Shown: piece by piece, positions 1 through 9,434 of the stretch
Numbering within the stretch: the stretch's first letter is position 1
Layout: each line of letters starts with the position of its first letter
Assembly (NCBI RefSeq): GCF_003626915.1
Contig: NZ_CP032570.1
Span: forward strand, 310,001-374,000
Length of the DNA: 64,000 nucleotides
Direction of reading: 5' to 3'
From: Tsuneonella amylolytica
GTDB lineage: Bacteria > Pseudomonadota > Alphaproteobacteria > Sphingomonadales > Sphingomonadaceae
Program-made: the position numbers and the translations under genes
The notes under the pieces: generated by a model
Told to the model about the DNA's origin: nothing
The model's input: only the letters and a program-made list of their open reading frames with translations
Databases searched by the model: none

Positions 1-3000
1 TGCTGGAAGCGATCCGCTGGGTCATGGGCGAGAATTCGCCCAAGGCTATGAGGAGTTCGGGGCGCTCGGGCGGCATGGAGGACGTGATCTTCGCCGGCAC
101 CGCGCAGCGCCCGCCGCGCGACTTTGCCGAAGTCGTCCTGTCGGGCCTCGACGACGATGACGAGGACCTGGAGGTCGTCCGCCGGATCGAGCGCGGTGCG
201 GGCAGCGCCTACCGCCTCAACGGCAAGGACGTGCGGGCGAAGGACATCGCGCTGACGTTCGCCGACGCGGCGACCGGCGCGCATTCCCCCGCCCTCGTCA
301 GCCAGGGCAAGATCGCGCAGGTCATCGCGGCGAAACCCACCGAACGGCGCATGATGCTGGAGGAAGCCGCCGGGATCGCCGGCCTCCACGTGCGGCGCCG
401 CGATGCCGAGGGCAAGCTCAGGCAGACCGAGGCGAACCTCGCCCGCCTGGAAGACCTGATGGCCGGCCTCGACAGCCAGATCGCCTCGCTGCGGCGGCAG
501 GCCAAGCAGGCCGAACGCTACAAGGCGCTGTCGGACGAGATCAGGGTGGCCGAGGCGCGGCTGCTGTTCGCCCGCTGGCGCGATGCGGCGGCGGCGGCCG
601 AGCGCGCGCGCGGCGAGGCGAAGGCGGCGGACATGGCGGTCGCCGCCGCGCAAGCGGCTGCCGGCGAACGACAGGCCGCGCAGAAGCGGGCGGCCGAAGC
701 TCTCGCCGAAGTGCGCGACGAACTCGCCGACCGCCGCGACGATGCGAGCGCGCACGGACACCGGATGGCGGCGCTGACCACCCAGCTCGAGGCGGCCGAA
801 CAGCGCCTTGCGGACCTCGATCGCCAGCGGACCCGGCTGGAGGAAGACCGGGGCGATGCCGACCGGATGACGAAGGACGCCGCCGAAGCGCTGGCCCGCC
901 TGGAGAAGGACCTTGCCGTCGGGGCAGCCGCCCTTGCGGCTGACGAGGCGCGGCGGCCTGCGCTGGCGGCGAAGCTCGACGATGTCGACCGGGCGGGCCG
1001 CGCGGCAGAACTTGCCCTGGCGAAGGCCACCGCCGACCACGCCGGCGTGGAAGCCGACTGGCGCGTCGCCGAAGCCGAAGTCGCGCAAGGGGCGGCACGG
1101 ATCGCGCGGCTCGAGGGCGAAGCGCGGCGGCAGGACGAGGCGCGCGCCGCGCTGACCGCCGCCGGCGATCCGGTCGCTGCCGTCGAAGCCGCCGCAAAGG
1201 AAGCCGCTGCCGCAGCCGATGCGTTGGCGGCGGCACGCGTGCGTCTCGAGACAAAGCGGGCAAGCAAGGACAGCCTGCAAACAGCGCGTGACGAGGCAGC
1301 CAGCACCCTGGCGGCGGCGCGTGCCGAACTGGCCGGGCTCGACCGTGAATACCAGGCGCTCGACCGCGACCGGCAGGCCCGCGCGAAGGCGGCGGCGGGG
1401 CGCAAGGGCCTTGCCACCGCGCTCGACAGGGTGCGCGCGGCGCCCGGATACGAACGCGCGCTCGCCGCCGCGCTGGGGCGCGATGCGAAGACCCCGCTGG
1501 GCGATGTGCCGGAACGGTCCGGCGGCGAGGGACGCTTCTGGACCGGGTCCGATGCGCCCACACCCGTCGCGGATGCGCTGGCGAACCATGTCACCGACTG
1601 CCCGCCGCAGCTCGCCGCGCGGCTGGCGCTGGTCCATGTGGCCGATGCCGACGACGGCCGCGCCCTCGCCCCCGGCGAATGGTTGGTCACCCGGGCAGGC
1701 GCGCTGCGCCGGTGGGACGGGTTCGTCGCCCGGGGCGAAGGCGCGGCGGAGGCGGCGCGGCTGGAGGCCGAGAACCGCCTTGCCGAACTCGAAACCCTGC
1801 TGCCGCCCCGCCGCGCGGCGCTGGCTGCAGCCGAGGCGGCGCAGGCGCTCGCGCAGGACGAGCTTTCGACCCTGCAGCGCGAACTCGTCGCCGACGAACG
1901 CGCGGTGCAGGTGGCGGCCGAAGAGGAACGCTCCGCCCTGCGCCGGATGGATCAGGCCGAAGCGGCGCGCGAACGCCACGCGGCGCGGCTGGAGGAACTG
2001 GCCGGGGCGGCCCGCGACCTGGCGCAGCAGCGCAGCGCCGCCGAAGCCGATCTGGCCGCGGCCAGGGCGAAGCGCGATGCCCTCCCCTCGCCCGATGCCG
2101 GGCGTGTCGCGCTCGATGTGGCGCGGGCGAAGAACGAGGCGGCGCGATCGGCCCTGCAATCCGCGACCGCCGAACTCGCCGCGCACGACCAGGGGCTGGC
2201 GGTGGCGCACGAGCGGGCCGCCGCGATGAAGTCCGATGTCGCGAACTGGCAGGCCCGCTCGGGCGAAGCGGCGCGTCGCCTTTCCGACATGAGCCGCCGG
2301 TTCGAGGAGATTGAGCAGGAGCGCAGCGTCGTCGCCGCCAAGCCCGAGGGGCTGATGCGCGAGATCGAACAGGGCGACATCGTCCGCACCCGCCTGACCG
2401 CGGAACTGGCCGCCGCCGAGGCTGCGGTCGCCAAGGTCCAGGCCGAAGCGCAGGCTACCGATCGCGCGCTCGCCGAAGCGGCCGAGGCGCTGTCCACCGC
2501 CCGCGAGGCGCGCGCCGGCCTTGCCGCCCGCGCCGAGAACGAGGAACAGCGCCGCGAGGAGATGGCGCGCATCTCGGGCGAACGCTTCCAGTGCCCCCCG
2601 CCGCTGCTGGCGGGCCGCTTCGCCTTCGACGCCGACGCCGTGAAGGGCCACGCCGACGAGGCCGCGGAGATGGACCGCCTCGTCGCCAGCCGCGAGCGCA
2701 TCGGGCCGGTCAATCTCGTCGCCGCCGACGAGCTCGCGCGGATCGAAGGCGAGCACGGCAGCAACGCCGCCGAACAGGCCGAACTCGCCGAGGCGGTCGC
2801 CCGCCTGCGCGGCAGCATCGGCAACCTCAACCGCGAGGGGCGCGAGCGACTGCGCGCCGCGTTCGAGGAAGTGAACGGCCATTTCCAGCGCCTGTTCACC
2901 CGCCTGTTCGAAGGCGGCGAGGCGCACCTCGCGCTCATCGACAGCGACGATCCATTGGAGGCCGGCCTCGAGATCTTCGCCCAGCCGCCGGGCAAGCGGT

Positions 3001-3323
3001 TGCAATCGCTCACGCTGCTGTCGGGCGGCGAGCAGGCGCTGACCGCCACCGCGCTGATCTTCGCGCTGTTCCTCACGAACCCCGCGCCGATCTGCGTGCT
3101 CGACGAAGTCGATGCCCCGCTCGACGATGCCAATATCGACCGGTTCTGCGACCTGCTCGATTCGATGGTCGCCGAAACCGCCACCCGCTATCTCATCGTC
3201 ACCCACAACGCCGTGACGATGAGCCGGATGCACCGGTTGTTCGGGGTGACAATGGTCGAACGCGGGGTCAGCCGCCTGGTGAGCGTGGACCTCGGCGAAG
3301 CGGAATTGCTGGCGGCGGAGTAA
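1..3323 (+). CDS. smc: Chromosome segregation protein SMC, 5'-truncated by the window edge
   Basis: SMC ATPase that dimerises and, with ScpA and ScpB, organises and segregates the chromosome. The reading frame is open to the first base; the opening residues LLEAIRWVMGENSPKAMR match the stretch that normally lies about 45 residues into the protein, so the start codon and Walker A are outside the window. About 1,100 residues remain: a long Ala/Glu/Arg-rich coiled coil, a hinge-like globular stretch around 440-560, a second coiled coil, then the C-terminal ABC head with signature LLSGGEQ (near 998) and Walker B ICVLDEVDAPLDD (near 1023-1034). It converges with the GDT1 gene, with only three bases between the stop codons. 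The family call is secure; ATG at 24 is internal, not the start. Confidence 0.96.
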   Translation, partial: LEAIRWVMGENSPKAMRSSGRSGGMEDVIFAGTAQRPPRDFAEVVLSGLDDDDEDLEVVRRIERGAGSAYRLNGKDVRAKDIALTFADAATGAHSPALVSQGKIAQVIAAKPTERRMMLEEAAGIAGLHVRRRDAEGKLRQTEANLARLEDLMAGLDSQIASLRRQAKQAERYKALSDEIRVAEARLLFARWRDAAAAAERARGEAKAADMAVAAAQAAAGERQAAQKRAAEALAEVRDELADRRDDASAHGHRMAALTTQLEAAEQRLADLDRQRTRLEEDRGDADRMTKDAAEALARLEKDLAVGAAALAADEARRPALAAKLDDVDRAGRAAELALAKATADHAGVEADWRVAEAEVAQGAARIARLEGEARRQDEARAALTAAGDPVAAVEAAAKEAAAAADALAAARVRLETKRASKDSLQTARDEAASTLAAARAELAGLDREYQALDRDRQARAKAAAGRKGLATALDRVRAAPGYERALAAALGRDAKTPLGDVPERSGGEGRFWTGSDAPTPVADALANHVTDCPPQLAARLALVHVADADDGRALAPGEWLVTRAGALRRWDGFVARGEGAAEAARLEAENRLAELETLLPPRRAALAAAEAAQALAQDELSTLQRELVADERAVQVAAEEERSALRRMDQAEAARERHAARLEELAGAARDLAQQRSAAEADLAAARAKRDALPSPDAGRVALDVARAKNEAARSALQSATAELAAHDQGLAVAHERAAAMKSDVANWQARSGEAARRLSDMSRRFEEIEQERSVVAAKPEGLMREIEQGDIVRTRLTAELAAAEAAVAKVQAEAQATDRALAEAAEALSTAREARAGLAARAENEEQRREEMARISGERFQCPPPLLAGRFAFDADAVKGHADEAAEMDRLVASRERIGPVNLVAADELARIEGEHGSNAAEQAELAEAVARLRGSIGNLNREGRERLRAAFEEVNGHFQRLFTRLFEGGEAHLALIDSDDPLEAGLEIFAQPPGKRLQSLTLLSGGEQALTATALIFALFLTNPAPICVLDEVDAPLDDANIDRFCDLLDSMVAETATRYLIVTHNAVTMSRMHRLFGVTMVERGVSRLVSVDLGEAELLAAE

Positions 3324-3326
3324 GCC

Positions 3327-3896
3327 TCAGCCCCCGGCCGCATCCCACAGCACCCACAGGCCGATCGCCAGGAACAGCGCGGCGGCGATCCCGCGCACGA
3401 CTTTGAGCGGCACGACCCGGACGATGCGGTCGCCCAAAAACACCGCGGGCACGTTGGCCAGCATCATGCCCAGCGTGGTGCCGAGAGTGACTATCGCGAC
3501 GTCGCGGAAATGCGCCCCAAGAGCGATCGTGGCAATCTGCGTCTTGTCGCCGATCTCGACGACGAAGAACGCGACCAGCGTGGTCAGGAACGCGCCGAAG
3601 CGGGACGGGCGCGGCCCCTCGTCCTCGTCGAGTTTGTCGGGGACCAGCGTCCATGCCGCCATCGCGACGAACCCGATACCGACGGCATAGCGGAACCAGG
3701 GCCCGTCGAGCAGGCCCGCGACCGCTTCTCCCAGGAAAGCGGCGATGGCGTGATTGGCGATGGTCGCAAACAGGATGCCGAGGATGATCGGCAACGGCTT
3801 GCGGAAGCGGGTCGCGAGCACGATGGCAAGCAGCATCGTCTTGTCGCCGATCTCGGCGAGAGCGACCACAGCCGCGGAGGTGGTGAGAGCTTCCAA
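3327..3896 (-). CDS. GDT1/TMEM165 (UPF0016) family manganese exporter, TTG start
   Basis: Inner-membrane cation transporter of about 189 residues, built as two repeats of three helices, each carrying the family motif E-x-G-D-K-T (AEIGDKT near the N-terminus and VEIGDKT in the second half). Bacterial members export Mn2+. I chose TTG at 3896 because GGAG lies 8 bases upstream and the first motif then falls at the usual distance from the start. The open frame continues to 4007, but that extension lies inside the riboswitch leader and is not membrane-like. A yybP-ykoY manganese riboswitch directly upstream makes Mn2+ induction very likely and supports Mn2+ as the substrate. Confidence 0.9.
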   Translation of the reverse strand: MEALTTSAAVVALAEIGDKTMLLAIVLATRFRKPLPIILGILFATIANHAIAAFLGEAVAGLLDGPWFRYAVGIGFVAMAAWTLVPDKLDEDEGPRPSRFGAFLTTLVAFFVVEIGDKTQIATIALGAHFRDVAIVTLGTTLGMMLANVPAVFLGDRIVRVVPLKVVRGIAAALFLAIGLWVLWDAAGG

Positions 3897-3933
3897 GAGA
3901 ACGTCTCCGGGCCGGGCGAACGATACGACGACG

Positions 3934-3974
3934 GCACAGCGCCTCCCGCCCGGCCGGGCGGAAGCGCAGTGCCA
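3934..3974 (-). promoter_or_regulatory. Expression-platform hairpin of the manganese riboswitch
   Basis: A long near-perfect inverted repeat (arms GGCAC-GCGC-TCC-GCCCGG and its complement) lies between the aptamer and the TTG start. Its 5' arm on the transcript contains CTGCGCT, the same bases that would close aptamer stem P1, so the two folds should exclude each other. No U-run follows, so whether it terminates transcription or blocks the GGAG site about 30 bases on cannot be decided from sequence. Confidence 0.65.
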
Positions 3975-4095
3975 TCGGTCTCGTCCGGGCGGCTGAACCG
4001 CCCCCATCGCGCCACGACCTCTCGGCCGAGTGTGTTGACGCGTGGAACCGCGCTGTCCGCGCGGCGGGCTACTCCCCGATTGACGGGGCCGCGCT
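3963..4095 (-). promoter_or_regulatory. yybP-ykoY manganese riboswitch
   Basis: Reading the minus strand, the leader has the class hallmarks in order: GGGGAGTAGCC (4077 downward), CAACACACTCGGCC (about 4039-4023) and GAGACCGATGGCA (about 3982-3970). A P1 stem can pair AGCGCGG (4095-4089) with CTGCGCT (3969-3963). This class binds Mn2+ and commonly controls manganese efflux genes, including GDT1 members. The gene it precedes is exactly that type. Confidence 0.9.
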
Positions 4096-4190
4096 AGACG
4101 AAGCGGGCTGGCGCATCAAGCCGCTCACGGCGGGGATGTCCGGTAAGGTTGCGGCGGTGATTACTGCCGGTCGCCTGGCGCCGAAGAGGC

Positions 4191-4604
4191 TCAGCGTTCC
4201 AGCGCGGCGGCCAGGGTCGTGCGAATTTCGCGCAGCCGCGCGATCGCCTCGCGGTTGTCGGTCGCCATGACCCGGGGCGCCGCCGATCCGGAAAAATGTG
4301 CTTCGGTCGCCGCGCCCGTATCGTTCGCCACCCCGTCGCCATCGGCGCGGAAATCGGCCAGCGCTGCCTTCGCGCCCTTCAGCGTGTAGCCCTCGGCGTT
4401 CACCAAGCGGTCGATCTCGCGCAGCAGCGCCACGTCCTCGGGCCGGTAGTAGCGCCGCCCACCGCTCCGCTTCATCGGCTGGAGCTGGGGGAATTGCCCC
4501 TCCCAGTACCGCAGCACGTGCGCCTTCAGGCCCAGCGCCTCGCCGACCTCGCCGATCGTGCGGAGCGCGCCGTCATCCTTGCCGTCGTCGAAGCTGGCGA
4601 CCAT
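4191..4604 (-). CDS. MerR-family transcriptional regulator
   Basis: 137-residue DNA-binding protein. Residues about 14-80 form a MerR winged helix ([10 protein letters not shown], then [15 protein letters not shown], then [14 protein letters not shown]). The C-terminal part is short and lacks an obvious metal- or drug-binding domain. GGGAGG precedes the ATG. It is the last gene of the rpmF-plsX-fabH-ihfA unit, 19 bases after ihfA, a position where alphaproteobacteria commonly carry an uncharacterised MerR gene. Its target is unknown. Confidence 0.9.
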   Translation of the reverse strand: MVASFDDGKDDGALRTIGEVGEALGLKAHVLRYWEGQFPQLQPMKRSGGRRYYRPEDVALLREIDRLVNAEGYTLKGAKAALADFRADGDGVANDTGAATEAHFSGSAAPRVMATDNREAIARLREIRTTLAAALER

Positions 4605-4623
4605 GCGCGCCTCCCATGCGGTT

Positions 4624-4920
4624 CTAGCTGCCCGCGACCTTGTCCTTGAGCAGCTGGCTGGCGCGGAAGGTCATGACCCTCCGCGGCGTGATCGGCACTT
4701 CGACCCCGGTCTTGGGGTTGCGGCCGATGCGTTCCTTCTTGTCGCGCAGGACGAAGGTTCCGAAGCCGGAAATCTTGACGTTCTCGCCCTTCGCCATCGC
4801 TTCGCACATGTGGCTGAGGATCGCCTCCACCATCTCGAGCGATTCCGCACGGCTGAAGCCGAGCTTCCGGTTGATTGTTTCTGCCAAATCGGCGCGAGTC
4901 AGCGTGCCCACCGAACGCAT
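4624..4920 (-). CDS. ihfA: Integration host factor subunit alpha
   Basis: Small HU/IHF-fold DNA-bending protein of about 98 residues, normally paired with IhfB. The family signature [18 protein letters not shown], with the GRNP beta-arm turn that intercalates in the minor groove, is intact. I chose ATG at 4920: AGGAGG lies 7 bases upstream. A GTG immediately before it (4923) is also in frame but closer to the ribosome site. It lies between fabH and merR on the same strand. The [12 protein letters not shown]-terminus fits the alpha subunit. Confidence 0.93.
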   Translation of the reverse strand: MRSVGTLTRADLAETINRKLGFSRAESLEMVEAILSHMCEAMAKGENVKISGFGTFVLRDKKERIGRNPKTGVEVPITPRRVMTFRASQLLKDKVAGS

Positions 4921-5017
4921 CACGTCGCCTCCTTTTACCGAACGTTGGTGCGACCCGAGTTCGAAGACGCGGTATTCCTTTTCACGGGCAACCGCAACGG
5001 GTTACAAGCGGCTTTTC

Positions 5018-5992
5018 CTACATCCGTACGACGCTGGCACCCCACGTGAACCCGCCTCCCATCGCCTCGAACACGACGAGGTCGCCCGGCTTGATCCGCC
5101 CGTCGCGCACGCCGACGTCGAACGCGAGCGGCACCGACGCGGCCGAGGTGTTGGCGTGGCGGTCGACGGTGACGATGACCTTTTCCGCGGGCAGCCCCAG
5201 CTTGCGGGCCGTCGCATCGAGGATGCGGGCGTTGGCCTGGTGCGGCACCACCCAGTCGACATCGTGCGGCGAGAGACCGGTTTCCGCAAGCACTGCGCGC
5301 AGAACGTCGGCAAGGTTGGTGACCGCGTGACGGAACACTTCCTTGCCCTTCATGCGGAGCTTGCCGACCGTACCCGTGGTCGAGGGGCCGCCATCGACGT
5401 AGAGCAGTTCGTTGTGCGCCCCGTCGGCGTGGAGCTGGCTGTAGAGCACGCCCGGCCCGGCGAAACCCTCGTCCGCGACCTCGCGCGCCTCCAGCACGAT
5501 CGCGCCCGCGCCGTCGCCGAACAGCACGCAGGTCGTCCGGTCTTCCCAGTCGAGGATGCGGCTGAAGGTCTCCGCCCCGATCACCAGCGCCCGCTTCGCC
5601 ATGCCGGCGCGCAGCATCGAATCGGCGGTCGCCAGAGCGTAGAGGAAGCCCGAGCATACGGCCGCCACATCGAACGCGATGCCGCCGCGCGCGCCGATGA
5701 GGTCCTGCACTTTCGTGGCGGTGGCGGGAAACGTCTGGTCGGGGGTCGCCGTGGCGAGCACGATGAGGCCGATGTCGGACGCCGCGATCCCGGCCGCCTC
5801 GAGCGCCTTCGTCGCGGCCTCGGCGGCGAGGCTGGCGGTAGTCTCGCCCTCGCCCGCGATATGGCGGTTGCGGATGCCGGTCCGCTCCACGATCCATTCG
5901 TCGCTGGTGTCGACCTGCCGCGCCAGTTCGGCGTTGGGAACGGCGCGCTTCGGCAGGGCCGAGCCGCTGCCGACGATCAGCGAACGGATCAC
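5018..5992 (-). CDS. fabH: 3-oxoacyl-ACP synthase III
   Basis: KASIII starts fatty acid synthesis by condensing acetyl-CoA with malonyl-ACP in the cytoplasm. The 324-residue thiolase-fold protein keeps the catalytic triad: Cys113 in AAVCSGF, His251 in VPHQANARI and Asn281 in [10 protein letters not shown]. Length is typical. The start is GTG, overlapping the plsX stop as GTGA, so translation is probably coupled. Its place after plsX matches the classic lipid-synthesis cluster. Confidence 0.97.
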   Translation of the reverse strand: MIRSLIVGSGSALPKRAVPNAELARQVDTSDEWIVERTGIRNRHIAGEGETTASLAAEAATKALEAAGIAASDIGLIVLATATPDQTFPATATKVQDLIGARGGIAFDVAAVCSGFLYALATADSMLRAGMAKRALVIGAETFSRILDWEDRTTCVLFGDGAGAIVLEAREVADEGFAGPGVLYSQLHADGAHNELLYVDGGPSTTGTVGKLRMKGKEVFRHAVTNLADVLRAVLAETGLSPHDVDWVVPHQANARILDATARKLGLPAEKVIVTVDRHANTSAASVPLAFDVGVRDGRIKPGDLVVFEAMGGGFTWGASVVRM

Positions 5993-7062
5993 TTGGCGGA
6001 CACCTCCGATGTGGCCGGCTGGCGAGCGCGCACCGCGCCTACATTGCCGCCGAGCTGGGCGAGGTCCGCCGCGATACGCTGCGTCAGGTCGTCCTCGAGC
6101 AGGCGCGCGGCGACGGTGACCGCATTGGCCACGCCCGCCGCGGTTGCGCTGCCGTGGCTCTTCACGACCAAGCCGTTAAGGCCGAGAAAGACCGCGCCGT
6201 TGTGGTTGTTGGGATCGAGATGGTGCTTCAGCAACTCGGTCGCCGGTCGGCTGACGAGGAAGCCGATCTTCGATCGCAGGCTGCTGGTGAACGCGGTGCG
6301 CAGCAGGTCGGTAACGAAGCGCGCCGCTCCCTCGATCGCCTTCAGCGCGATATTGCCGGAAAACCCGTCGCACACGACGACATCGGTGGTGCCGCGGTTG
6401 ATCTTGTCGGCTTCGATGAACCCGTCGAATTGCAGCGCCAGCCCCTTCGCCTCGCGCAGGCGCTGGGCGGCTTCCTGCACCGCATCGGTGCCTTTGATCT
6501 CTTCGGTACCAATGTTGAGCAGCCGCACGCGCGGTTCCTCGCGGCCGGTGACGATGCGCGAATAGGCCGCGCCCATCACCGCGAACTGCACGAGATTGCG
6601 CGCATCGCATTCGGTGTTGGCGCCGAGGTCGAGCATGATGACGTCGGTCTCGCCCAAGCTGGGCAGCAGTGCGGCGAGCGCAGGCCGGTCGATGCCGGGC
6701 ATCGTGCGCAGGGCCAGCTTGCTCATCGCCATCAGCGCGCCGGTGTTGCCCGCGCTGACGGCGGCGCCGGCGTCGCCCTTTTTCACCGCATTGACGGCAA
6801 GGCCCATGCTGGTCGTCTTGGCACGGCGCAGCGCGCGGGTCGGCTGCTCGTCGCCGCCGACCACGTCGTCGCAGTGAAGGATCTCGCTCGCGCCGCGCAA
6901 CTGGGGGTGCGCGTCGAGCGCGGCCTTGATCCGCGTCTCGTTACCCACCAGCAGGAACTGGAACTTGTCGTGCCGCCGGCGGGCAAGTGCCGCGCCGGAG
7001 ATCATGGTCTGCACGCCCTCGTCCCCACCCATCGCGTCGACGGCGATACGCGGGAGGGTCAT
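5989..7062 (-). CDS. plsX: Phosphate acyltransferase PlsX
   Basis: Makes acyl-phosphate from acyl-ACP and phosphate, the first step of the PlsX/PlsY route to phospholipids. 357 residues, opening [13 protein letters not shown], the family N-terminal signature, with [17 protein letters not shown] and the [13 protein letters not shown] segment further on. It lies between rpmF and fabH on the same strand. The partner acyltransferase plsY is also in this window, near 48 kb. Confidence 0.97.
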   Translation of the reverse strand: MTLPRIAVDAMGGDEGVQTMISGAALARRRHDKFQFLLVGNETRIKAALDAHPQLRGASEILHCDDVVGGDEQPTRALRRAKTTSMGLAVNAVKKGDAGAAVSAGNTGALMAMSKLALRTMPGIDRPALAALLPSLGETDVIMLDLGANTECDARNLVQFAVMGAAYSRIVTGREEPRVRLLNIGTEEIKGTDAVQEAAQRLREAKGLALQFDGFIEADKINRGTTDVVVCDGFSGNIALKAIEGAARFVTDLLRTAFTSSLRSKIGFLVSRPATELLKHHLDPNNHNGAVFLGLNGLVVKSHGSATAAGVANAVTVAARLLEDDLTQRIAADLAQLGGNVGAVRARQPATSEVSAK

Positions 7063-7084
7063 GACAGGACTATCCTGAGCCGGC

Positions 7085-7264
7085 TCAGAGGCCGACGGCG
7101 ACGACTTCGCGGCCGTTGTAGTGCCCGCAGTGGGCGCACAGGTTGTGCGGGCGCTTCAGCTCGCCGCAGTTCGAGCATTCGTGATAGGCCTCGACCTTCA
7201 GCGAATCGTGGCTGCGACGCATGCCGCGGCGGCTCGGGGAAACTTTTCTCTTGGGGACGGCCAT
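7085..7264 (-). CDS. rpmF: 50S ribosomal protein L32
   Basis: 59-residue large-subunit protein beginning [20 protein letters not shown], with the zinc-ribbon cysteines in ECSNCGE and [10 protein letters not shown]. The start at 7264 is fixed by this highly conserved N-terminus; the longer open frame to 7342 is not coding. It heads the rpmF-plsX-fabH-ihfA-merR unit, so the promoter should lie in 7265-7473, shared with the divergent MAPEG gene. Confidence 0.97.
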   Translation of the reverse strand: MAVPKRKVSPSRRGMRRSHDSLKVEAYHECSNCGELKRPHNLCAHCGHYNGREVVAVGL

Positions 7265-7473
7265 CGTGGCACCTGTTCCGTATTGATATCTGTGCGTTGT
7301 GCGGGTTCGCCCTAGGCGAAGGTCCCGGCGCGCACAACCCATGCGGATCGCACACGCAATATGGACCCCTCCTTGGCGGGAAGGCGCGGCCTATAGACGA
7401 AATGCCGCGCGTTGCAAGTCGCCGCGGGTGTGCTAGCTCTCGCGCCATTCGGATCGCATTCGGGGAGTGGGGC

Positions 7474-7869
7474 ATGATCCTTCCGGTAACACTGACCTCG
7501 GCCGCTGCGGCGGCGATCATCAACCTGTGGCTCGGCATCCGCGTGGGGCAGATGCGCGGCCGCACCAAGGTGTCCATCGGCGACGACGGCGCCGGCGGAC
7601 CGCTGACCGCCCGCATACGCGCGCAGCTGAACTTCGTCGAGAACACCGCATTCGTGCTGGTCCTGATCGCGGCGATCGAGATCGCCGGAAAAGGCCAGCC
7701 GTGGCTCGCGTGGGTGGCGGCGATCTACATGCTCGGCCGCGTGGCCCACGGCCTCGGCATGGACGGCGGCGCATTCGGCAAGGGGCGCATGGTCGGGACG
7801 CTCGTGACGATGCTGGTGCAGTTGGCGTTGGCGGTGGTGGCGGTGCTGGTGGCGCTGGGGGTAATGTAG
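7474..7869 (+). CDS. MAPEG-family membrane protein
   Basis: 131-residue integral membrane protein with about four helices. The pattern fits the MAPEG family (glutathione-dependent membrane enzymes and bacterial homologues): an N-terminal helix, the segment RIRAQLNFVENTAFVL resembling the family motif R-x-x-x-N-x-x-E, and two C-terminal helices rich in Leu/Val. The ATG at 7474 follows GGGGAG at 7461-7466. It is transcribed away from rpmF. Bacterial MAPEG proteins of this type are mostly uncharacterised, so no substrate is assigned. Confidence 0.85.
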   Translation: MILPVTLTSAAAAAIINLWLGIRVGQMRGRTKVSIGDDGAGGPLTARIRAQLNFVENTAFVLVLIAAIEIAGKGQPWLAWVAAIYMLGRVAHGLGMDGGAFGKGRMVGTLVTMLVQLALAVVAVLVALGVM

Positions 7870-7897
7870 GATAGAGAAACGAAAAATCGTGAATAGT

Positions 7898-8161
7898 CTA
7901 ATGCCCGTGGTAATTTTCCAGATGGCACTTCGGACACATCGGATCACAAAGCGTTAGTTCGGCAGAGAGCTTCACTCGCGACGCGCCTCTCCGGATTAAC
8001 GATGCGATAGTAGCATTTTTCGTAAGCGGATCGCGGTGATGCCAATGAAAGCCAGTTGGCAACGGGTTATTGCAAGGAGGATGCGTGCAAAATCCTCCCC
8101 GCGAAGTCGCTTCTTCGTTCGCCAGAATGCGATTTCGATTTTTTTTGTTCTTCCATGCCAT
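7898..8161 (-). CDS. Small HNH-nuclease-like zinc protein
   Basis: 87-residue basic protein with a treble-clef/HNH arrangement: CTHPPC near residues 25-30, then HWHHRDP, and a C-terminal CPKCHLENYHGH. The two cysteine pairs would hold structural zinc, and HH plus the last histidines would be the active site. The N-terminus is Lys/Asn/Arg-rich (WKNKKNRNRILAN). Coding and flanking DNA is markedly AT-richer than the neighbours, suggesting recent acquisition. It stands alone, convergent with the MAPEG gene, with no terminase, integrase or methylase near it. The nuclease role is inferred from the motif only. Confidence 0.7.
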   Translation of the reverse strand: MAWKNKKNRNRILANEEATSRGGFCTHPPCNNPLPTGFHWHHRDPLTKNATIASLIRRGASRVKLSAELTLCDPMCPKCHLENYHGH

Positions 8162-8211
8162 CGCGCTTTTTCCCCAATATGCTAGGTTCAGGTGTCAAAC
8201 CAGCGACCTAT

Positions 8212-8889
8212 CTAGCGCACTACTTCCAACGCATAATCGCTCACGAACGCATTGGTCTGCCGCTCCCGCCCGAAGGTGCTGACCGGGCCGTGGCCGGGGA
8301 TGAAGGTCACGTCGTTGCCGAGCGGCCAGAGCTTCTGGGTGATCGCGTCGATGAGGTCCTGGTGGTTGCCCATCGGAAAATCGGTGCGGCCGATACTGCC
8401 CTGGAACAGCACGTCGCCGACGACCGCGAACTGGCTCGGGCGGTGGAAGAACACGACATGGCCGGGGGTGTGGCCGGGGCAATGGATGACCTCCAGCGTC
8501 AGCTCGCCGACGGTCACGGTGTCGCCATCCTCCAGCCAGCGGTCGGGTTCGAAGACCCGGGCCTCCATCCCGTACTTGCCGCCATCCTCGTCCAGCCGAC
8601 TGATCCAGAAACGGTCCGCCTCGTGGGGCCCTTCGATCTCGAGGCCCAATTCCTCGGCCAGCATGCCCGCCTGCCCGCAGTGGTCCAGATGGCCGTGGGT
8701 GACGAGGATTTTCTCGAGCGTGACCCCCGCCCGCTCGACGCCGAGCTTCAGCTTGTCGAGATCCCCGCCCGGATCGATCAGCGCCGCGCGCATCGTCTTC
8801 GTGCACCAGATCAGCGAACAGTTCTGCTGCAAGGGCGTCACCGGAATGATCGCGGCTTTCATTGGTGGAGTGGCGGACATATCGGTCAT
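8212..8889 (-). CDS. MBL-fold metallo-hydrolase, glyoxalase II-like
   Basis: Cytoplasmic metallo-beta-lactamase-fold hydrolase of about 225 residues. The metal motif THGHLDHCGQ is complete, with later ligands in CPGHTPGH, VVGDVLFQGSIGRTDFP (bridging Asp) and IPGHGP. This pattern fits the YcbL/glyoxalase II-like group, which cleaves S-lactoylglutathione or related thioesters. The start is uncertain: ATG at 8889, 8880 or 8862 (MKAAIIPVTPLQQN, the conserved beginning) are all in frame and none has a clear ribosome site. Confidence 0.88.
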   Translation of the reverse strand: MTDMSATPPMKAAIIPVTPLQQNCSLIWCTKTMRAALIDPGGDLDKLKLGVERAGVTLEKILVTHGHLDHCGQAGMLAEELGLEIEGPHEADRFWISRLDEDGGKYGMEARVFEPDRWLEDGDTVTVGELTLEVIHCPGHTPGHVVFFHRPSQFAVVGDVLFQGSIGRTDFPMGNHQDLIDAITQKLWPLGNDVTFIPGHGPVSTFGRERQTNAFVSDYALEVVR

Positions 8890-8979
8890 GCACGACAGGT
8901 GGCGCGAGATGCGCAGCAATGCAACTGTCGCGCTGGAGTTCGATCACCCGCCAAACGGGTATATCTCGCCAAGCTATGG

Positions 8980-9360
8980 TCAGTCCTGACGCATCTCCTC
9001 TACGCGCCAATCGCCACCCACTCGACAGGCGACGCCGCTGACTTGATCATCGGTAAATCGACGACAGACTTGGCCTTGGGCGTTGCGGAATTCGTCGCTC
9101 ACTTGAGGAGCCCCTTCGTAACCGAGAAGCGACGGATCGTAGAGGACACTTTCCAGTTCCCCTGCAGCGATCAAGGATCCCGCTTCGTATACGAAGGGCG
9201 ACTCCTGTCCCTGCACGAGCCAAGCCCCCTGAAGGAACGCTCCGATCGCGACCGCGCCGATGGCTGCGAACGACAGCCAGAAGATTGATCGCGAGCGCGG
9301 CCCGAATTGCCACGTTCGCACCGGCCCTTCGATCCCATTTACGCCATATGCGTCGGCCAT
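8980..9360 (-). CDS. Single-pass membrane protein of unknown function
   Basis: 126 residues: a short cytoplasmic N-terminus, one hydrophobic helix at about 28-50 (IFWLSFAAIGAVAIGAFLQG), then a periplasmic domain ending FRNAQGQVCRRFTDDQ...GVACRVGGDWRV. The paired cysteines and the C-R-x-x-x-W-R-V ending recall the C-terminal domain of some sphingomonad anti-sigma-like and surface-antigen-like proteins, but no sigma-binding segment is visible. An excellent GGAGG lies 7 bases before the ATG. No sigma factor gene is adjacent. I do not assign a function. Confidence 0.72.
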   Translation of the reverse strand: MADAYGVNGIEGPVRTWQFGPRSRSIFWLSFAAIGAVAIGAFLQGAWLVQGQESPFVYEAGSLIAAGELESVLYDPSLLGYEGAPQVSDEFRNAQGQVCRRFTDDQVSGVACRVGGDWRVEEMRQD

Positions 9361-9434
9361 GCGATTCCTCCAGGTGTAGTAGCAGGATAGAACACCTCCT
9401 GCGCATGTGCAAGCTCGACCGAAGGCAGCAGGAC

